A stretch of DNA of 64,000 bases from JAVBOO01 sp031550435. GTDB lineage: Bacteria > Bacillota > Clostridia > Lachnospirales > WRAX01. Location: NCBI GenBank assembly GCA_031550435.1, contig JAVBOO010000002.1:1-64000 (forward strand), read 5' to 3'. Made by a program: the position numbers and the translations under genes. The first letter of the stretch is position 1; every line of letters starts with the position of its first letter. Below are positions 60,658 through 64,000 of this stretch, piece after piece. The notes under the pieces were generated by a model that was not told the origin of the DNA, made no database searches, and saw nothing but the letters and a program-made list of their open reading frames with translations.

Positions 60658-63309
60658 TTATTTCGCCGTACCCAACATATCCTTGACAAGCTCAGTCGCC
60701 TTCTTAAGCACATCTTCTGCCTTTGAGACATCCTTGATTCCTGCCTGCGCGGATGTCGGTTTGCCGCCGCCGCTTCCTCCGCCGACCTTTGAAGCTTCTT
60801 TTGCGATAGTTCCTGAGTTTACTCCTTTTTCGGCAACGTCGCTTGTGACGGTAACAAGAAGGTTAGCCTTGCCGTCCTGCTCTCCCAGGAGCACGACTAT
60901 ACCTGAACCGAGCTTATCTCTGAAACTGTCGCCGAGCAGACGAAGAGCGCTCATGTCGGCAACGGCGACTTTTTCGATTATAGCGTCTACACCGTTTATA
61001 TTTATCTTTCGGTTTATCATATTTTCGACATCCCCGGCAGAAAGCTTTTGCCGAAGTTTTTCGATTTCGGATGACATATCTTTCGATTGCGCAACAACGG
61101 CCTCGGCTCTTTTGATTACGTTTTCAACCGTTGCCTTGAGTATATAGGCCAGCGAATCCAACTTGTTTTCTACTTGCCGGTAATAGGAGAGGGCGCCTGT
61201 TCCTGTCACGGCCTCTATTCTTCTGACACCGGCAGCAACTCCTGTCTCGGACAGAATCTTGAACGAGCCGATCTGCGCGGTATTTCTTATATGAGTTCCT
61301 CCGCAAAGCTCAACCGAGTATCCACCCATATCTACCATGCGAACGACATCGCCGTATTTTTCGCCGAAAAGTGCCATAGCTCCCTTAGCTCTCGCTTCGT
61401 CAATACCTGTCTCGGACACATCGACATTCAGCGCTTCAAGAATACGGGCATTAACTTCGTCCTCTATTTTTAGCAGCTCTTCGCTTGTTACCGGAGAAAA
61501 GTGCGTAAAGTCAAAACGCAGCCTGTCGTGCGACACAAACGATCCCGATTGCTCGACATGTTTGCCTAAGACGATTCTGAGAGCCTTTTGAAGCAAATGT
61601 GTAGCCGAATGATTTCTTGCGGTTTGCATACGTCTGTCTTTGTCCGTCATAACCTTCGCGCTTTGGCCTGTTTTGACAGTTCCGAATACAACTTTTCCGG
61701 AAGCTGCGATTTTGTTGCCCAGAGCCTTCATGCAATCTTCTACTTCGACTCTACCCGTTTGAGTCTCGATAATACCGGAATCTCCGGCCTGGCCTCCGCC
61801 TTCCGGATAAAGCACTGATTTATCGAGTATTACCGTAACGCCCGAACCTTCGGAGACTTCCTCCGCTATACTGTTGTCCGATATTAGAGCGCAAACCCTC
61901 GCGTTGTCGTATTCTAAAGAGTTATAGCCGACAAACTCACTCACGATGCCTTTGTCCAGCTTGTTAAACACTGTTTCCGATGCGCCCATATACGTTGACT
62001 CTTCTCTGGCAGCGCGTCCTCTTTCTCGTTGTTCTTCCATTTTTTTTCTGAAATCTTCAACATTGACCGTAAGATTATTTTCAGAAAGTATTTCCTCCAT
62101 CAGTTCAAGAGGAAAGCCGTAAGTGTCATACAGTCTAAAAGCCGAGTTTCCGTCAAGAACGTTCTGTTTCGTTTCTATGATTTTAGCGACAGAGTTTTTC
62201 AGAATTTCCATGCCGGCGTCAAGAGTTTCGTAAAAGCGAGTCTCTTCGGTCGAAACAAGCTTAAAAATATAATCCTGCTTTTCCTCAAGTTCGGGATAAG
62301 CCGACTTCGAAATTTTTATAACCGTTTTGACAAGCTCGGCCAGGAATTTGTCCTTGATACCTAAGAGTTTACCGTGCCGCGCCGCTCTGCGCAAAAGCCT
62401 GCGTAATATATATCCTACGCCTTCGTTAGAAGGAAGTATGCCGTCCGCGGTCATAAATGTCATAGAGCGCAAATGGTCGGTTATGACCCTGATAGAGTAA
62501 TCGTCTTTTTCCGATTTGTTGTAAGATTTTCCGGCGAGTTTGCACACTTCGTCACGAATTGTCTTCAAAGTGTCAACATCAAATATCGAGCCGACATCCT
62601 GCATCATAACCGAGATTCTCTCAAGGCCCATGCCGGTGTCGACGTTTACGTTCTTTAGTTTGCTGTATGACCCGTCCTCTTCTTTGTTAAACTGCGTAAA
62701 CACAAGGTTCCATACTTCCATAAATCTGTCGCAATCGCAGCCTACGGTGCAGCCGGGCTCTTTGCAGCCGTATTTTTCGCCCCTGTCAAAATATATCTCG
62801 GAGCAGGGGCCGCAAGGGCCGACTCCGACCTCCCAGAAGTTGTCGTCCTTACCCATCCTGAATATCTTTTCTTCCTGGAGTCCGACTTTTTTGTTCCAGA
62901 TATCATAAGCTTCGTCATCCTCAAGGTATACCGATACAAAAAGACGATCTTCCGGTACTTTCATAACCTCGGTCAAAAATTCCCAAGACCAGGGGATTAT
63001 TTCTTCTTTAAAATAATCTCCGAAAGAGAAGTTACCGAGCATTTCAAAAAATGTCCCGTGGCGCGATGTTTTGCCTACATTGTCAACATCGTTTGTTCTA
63101 ATGCATTTCTGGCAGGTTGTAATACGCTTACTCGGCGGTATTTGCTGACCCGTAAAATATGGCTTCAGAGGCGCCATGCCCGAGTTTATTACAAGCAGGC
63201 TTTTATCGTTATTTGGAACGAGGGAAAAGCTTTTCAATCTTAAATGCTCTTTAGATTCAAAGAAGCTTAAATATTTCTCTCTGATTTCGTTTAATCCGAG
63301 TTTTTCCAT
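60658..63309 (-). CDS. alaS: Alanyl-tRNA synthetase
   Basis: 883 residues, full length. The class II catalytic domain begins MEKLGLNEIREKYLSFFESK and contains NSGMAPLKPYFTG and GMGLERI; then come the tRNA-recognition region, the editing domain with HSATHLLQKALR near residue 567 and ELCGGTHIRNTAQIG near 666, and the C-terminal oligomerisation/DHHA1 domain with GGGSGGGKPTSAQAG. GGAGGTAAAAAAC precedes the ATG. A T-box leader upstream controls it in response to uncharged tRNA-Ala. Confidence 0.97.
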   Translation of the reverse strand: MEKLGLNEIREKYLSFFESKEHLRLKSFSLVPNNDKSLLVINSGMAPLKPYFTGQQIPPSKRITTCQKCIRTNDVDNVGKTSRHGTFFEMLGNFSFGDYFKEEIIPWSWEFLTEVMKVPEDRLFVSVYLEDDEAYDIWNKKVGLQEEKIFRMGKDDNFWEVGVGPCGPCSEIYFDRGEKYGCKEPGCTVGCDCDRFMEVWNLVFTQFNKEEDGSYSKLKNVNVDTGMGLERISVMMQDVGSIFDVDTLKTIRDEVCKLAGKSYNKSEKDDYSIRVITDHLRSMTFMTADGILPSNEGVGYILRRLLRRAARHGKLLGIKDKFLAELVKTVIKISKSAYPELEEKQDYIFKLVSTEETRFYETLDAGMEILKNSVAKIIETKQNVLDGNSAFRLYDTYGFPLELMEEILSENNLTVNVEDFRKKMEEQRERGRAAREESTYMGASETVFNKLDKGIVSEFVGYNSLEYDNARVCALISDNSIAEEVSEGSGVTVILDKSVLYPEGGGQAGDSGIIETQTGRVEVEDCMKALGNKIAASGKVVFGTVKTGQSAKVMTDKDRRMQTARNHSATHLLQKALRIVLGKHVEQSGSFVSHDRLRFDFTHFSPVTSEELLKIEDEVNARILEALNVDVSETGIDEARAKGAMALFGEKYGDVVRMVDMGGYSVELCGGTHIRNTAQIGSFKILSETGVAAGVRRIEAVTGTGALSYYRQVENKLDSLAYILKATVENVIKRAEAVVAQSKDMSSEIEKLRQKLSAGDVENMINRKININGVDAIIEKVAVADMSALRLLGDSFRDKLGSGIVVLLGEQDGKANLLVTVTSDVAEKGVNSGTIAKEASKVGGGSGGGKPTSAQAGIKDVSKAEDVLKKATELVKDMLGTAK

Positions 63310-63330
63310 GTTTTTTACCTCCGTTTTCGC

Positions 63331-63580
63331 GTTAAAAAAATAAAAGTCCCTGAAAAATCAGGGACGAAAAATCGCGGTACCACCCCGGTTGCGCATGAGC
63401 GCCTCTCCGAGCAAATAAATTGCGTCCGTTAACGCCGGATACGTTCGTCATTACACGAAAGCCGGAATAATCCGAAAAAGCAGCTTCACCCGGCAAATGA
63501 TAAAGGCTCGCATCAACCGCCTTTTTTCTGAAATCCCTTTGCAAAGCTACTTGACTTTTTCATGCTTTTGGCATATTAAA
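63331..63580 (-). ncRNA. T-box riboswitch of alaS
   Basis: The T-box core GGGTGGTACCGCG is present (complement of 63373-63386). Downstream is the terminator GTCCCTGA/TCAGGGAC (63346-63365) followed by TTTTATTTTTTT. Upstream, stem I shows the base pairing AAGTAGCTT / AAGCTGCTT and the distal motif GGTTGATGCGAG. A GCC codon (complement of 63492-63494) in the expected specifier region would read tRNA-Ala. Uncharged tRNA-Ala stabilises the antiterminator and turns alaS on. The T-box call is firm; the specifier assignment is tentative. Confidence 0.93.
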
Positions 63581-64000
63581 CAATATTATATCTCTCATTG
63601 AAAGCCTTGTCAACTTCAACAGCAAAGTTTCCGGCGAATTCTTTAACTTTTGTTATATCTTCGTCCGAAGGTTTAAGTATGGTCTTAAATGAAGGAACGG
63701 GTAAAGCAAATTTCAGCTGTTTAAATCTCTCTTCGGTAAAGCTTATCGCTTCGCCGCTCCAACCGTACGAACCGAATACGCCAGCAAGCTTGCCTTTATG
63801 AATGACCGGATTAAATGTGCCGAGAATTTCCCAGATCGGCGGCAGCATATTGCCGATAAGAGTGGGGGAGCCTAGCAATATTCCGTCGGCTGAAGACGCA
63901 GCCTCAAAAGCTTTGTTCTTGTCACAGTCTATAAGGTTAAACAAATTTACTTCAAACTTGCCAAGCTCGGAAACCGCTTCGTAAATTGCTTTGGCAAGCG
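63576..64000 (-). CDS. Flavodoxin-domain protein, probably a flavodiiron protein (5' end outside)
   Basis: The frame stays open to the right edge of the window, so the TTG or ATG-like starts inside it are internal; at least 141 residues are visible. The sequence is the second half of a flavodoxin fold: ADGILLGSPTLIGNMLPPIWEIL, KGKLAGVFGSYGWSGEAISFTEERFKQL and LKPSDEDITKVKEFAGNF. The GSPT and GSYGWSGEA loops are those of the FMN domain at the C-terminus of FprA-type flavodiiron proteins, which reduce oxygen or nitric oxide in anaerobes. The N-terminal metal domain would be beyond the window. Confidence 0.8.
   Translation of the reverse strand, partial: LAKAIYEAVSELGKFEVNLFNLIDCDKNKAFEAASSADGILLGSPTLIGNMLPPIWEILGTFNPVIHKGKLAGVFGSYGWSGEAISFTEERFKQLKFALPVPSFKTILKPSDEDITKVKEFAGNFAVEVDKAFNERYNIV

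Overview
The window looks like a chromosomal segment of an anaerobic, Gram-positive member of the Clostridia, probably a spore former or a descendant of one. The reasons are a six-cysteine SCIFF peptide with its radical-SAM maturase (a hallmark of Clostridia), a complete block for fermentation of lysine, a superoxide reductase, a GerM-type sporulation protein, a T-box leader on alaS, the cdaA-cdaR-glmM locus, and Shine-Dalgarno sites of the AGGAGG type. The genus cannot be fixed from the sequence. No rRNA, tRNA, CRISPR array, phage or transposase gene was seen.

Layout. 0-2 kb: the end of a membrane protein and a YhfC-type intramembrane protease gene flanked by inverted copies of a dispersed repeat. 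2-11 kb: a lysine riboswitch followed by kal-kce-kdd-kamA-kamB-kamC-kamD-kamE, the lysine-to-acetoacetate/3-aminobutyryl-CoA route. In the riboswitch the closing helix P1 and the intrinsic terminator share the same strand, so lysine should turn the operon on. 11-17 kb: a cell wall amidase, a GerM protein, RNase PH, phosphofructokinase and HU. 17-23 kb: the SCIFF peptide and maturase, recJ, apt, a divergent PRPP synthetase and a GyrI-like protein. 23-31 kb: a methionine sulfoxide reductase, two unknown membrane proteins, c-di-AMP cyclase with its regulator and glmM, mtnN, superoxide reductase and signal peptidase I. 31-34 kb (minus strand): an ECF sigma factor, a probable anti-sigma factor and a VWA lipoprotein. 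34-39 kb: mutS2 and a PhoPR-like two-component system with a PhoP-box-like triple repeat in front of it. 39-48 kb (mostly minus strand): an ABC-2 exporter, a ferredoxin-aldo/keto reductase, a pair of ABC exporter half-subunits, a cluster of DnaA-box-like sites, and a small protein made almost only of Asp, Glu and Trp. 48-58 kb: rbgA, a TrpR-like repressor, pcrA, an unknown gene and addA without addB. 58-64 kb (minus strand): a LacI-type regulator, a DegV protein, alaS with its T-box, and the end of a flavodoxin-domain protein.

Intergenic DNA is unusually rich in short palindromic repeats without coding capacity. At least five families (called A to E here) recur across the window. Family A is modular and exists in long and short forms separated by a GCCGA direct repeat. 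Family B sits just behind gene ends. Families A and C are fused in one place.

The observations most worth following are the predicted lysine-ON riboswitch in front of a catabolic operon, the Asp/Trp-rich protein, the repeated SD octamer and hairpin around the SCIFF maturase start, the DnaA-box cluster away from any replication gene, the inverted repeats around the protease gene, and the repeat families themselves.
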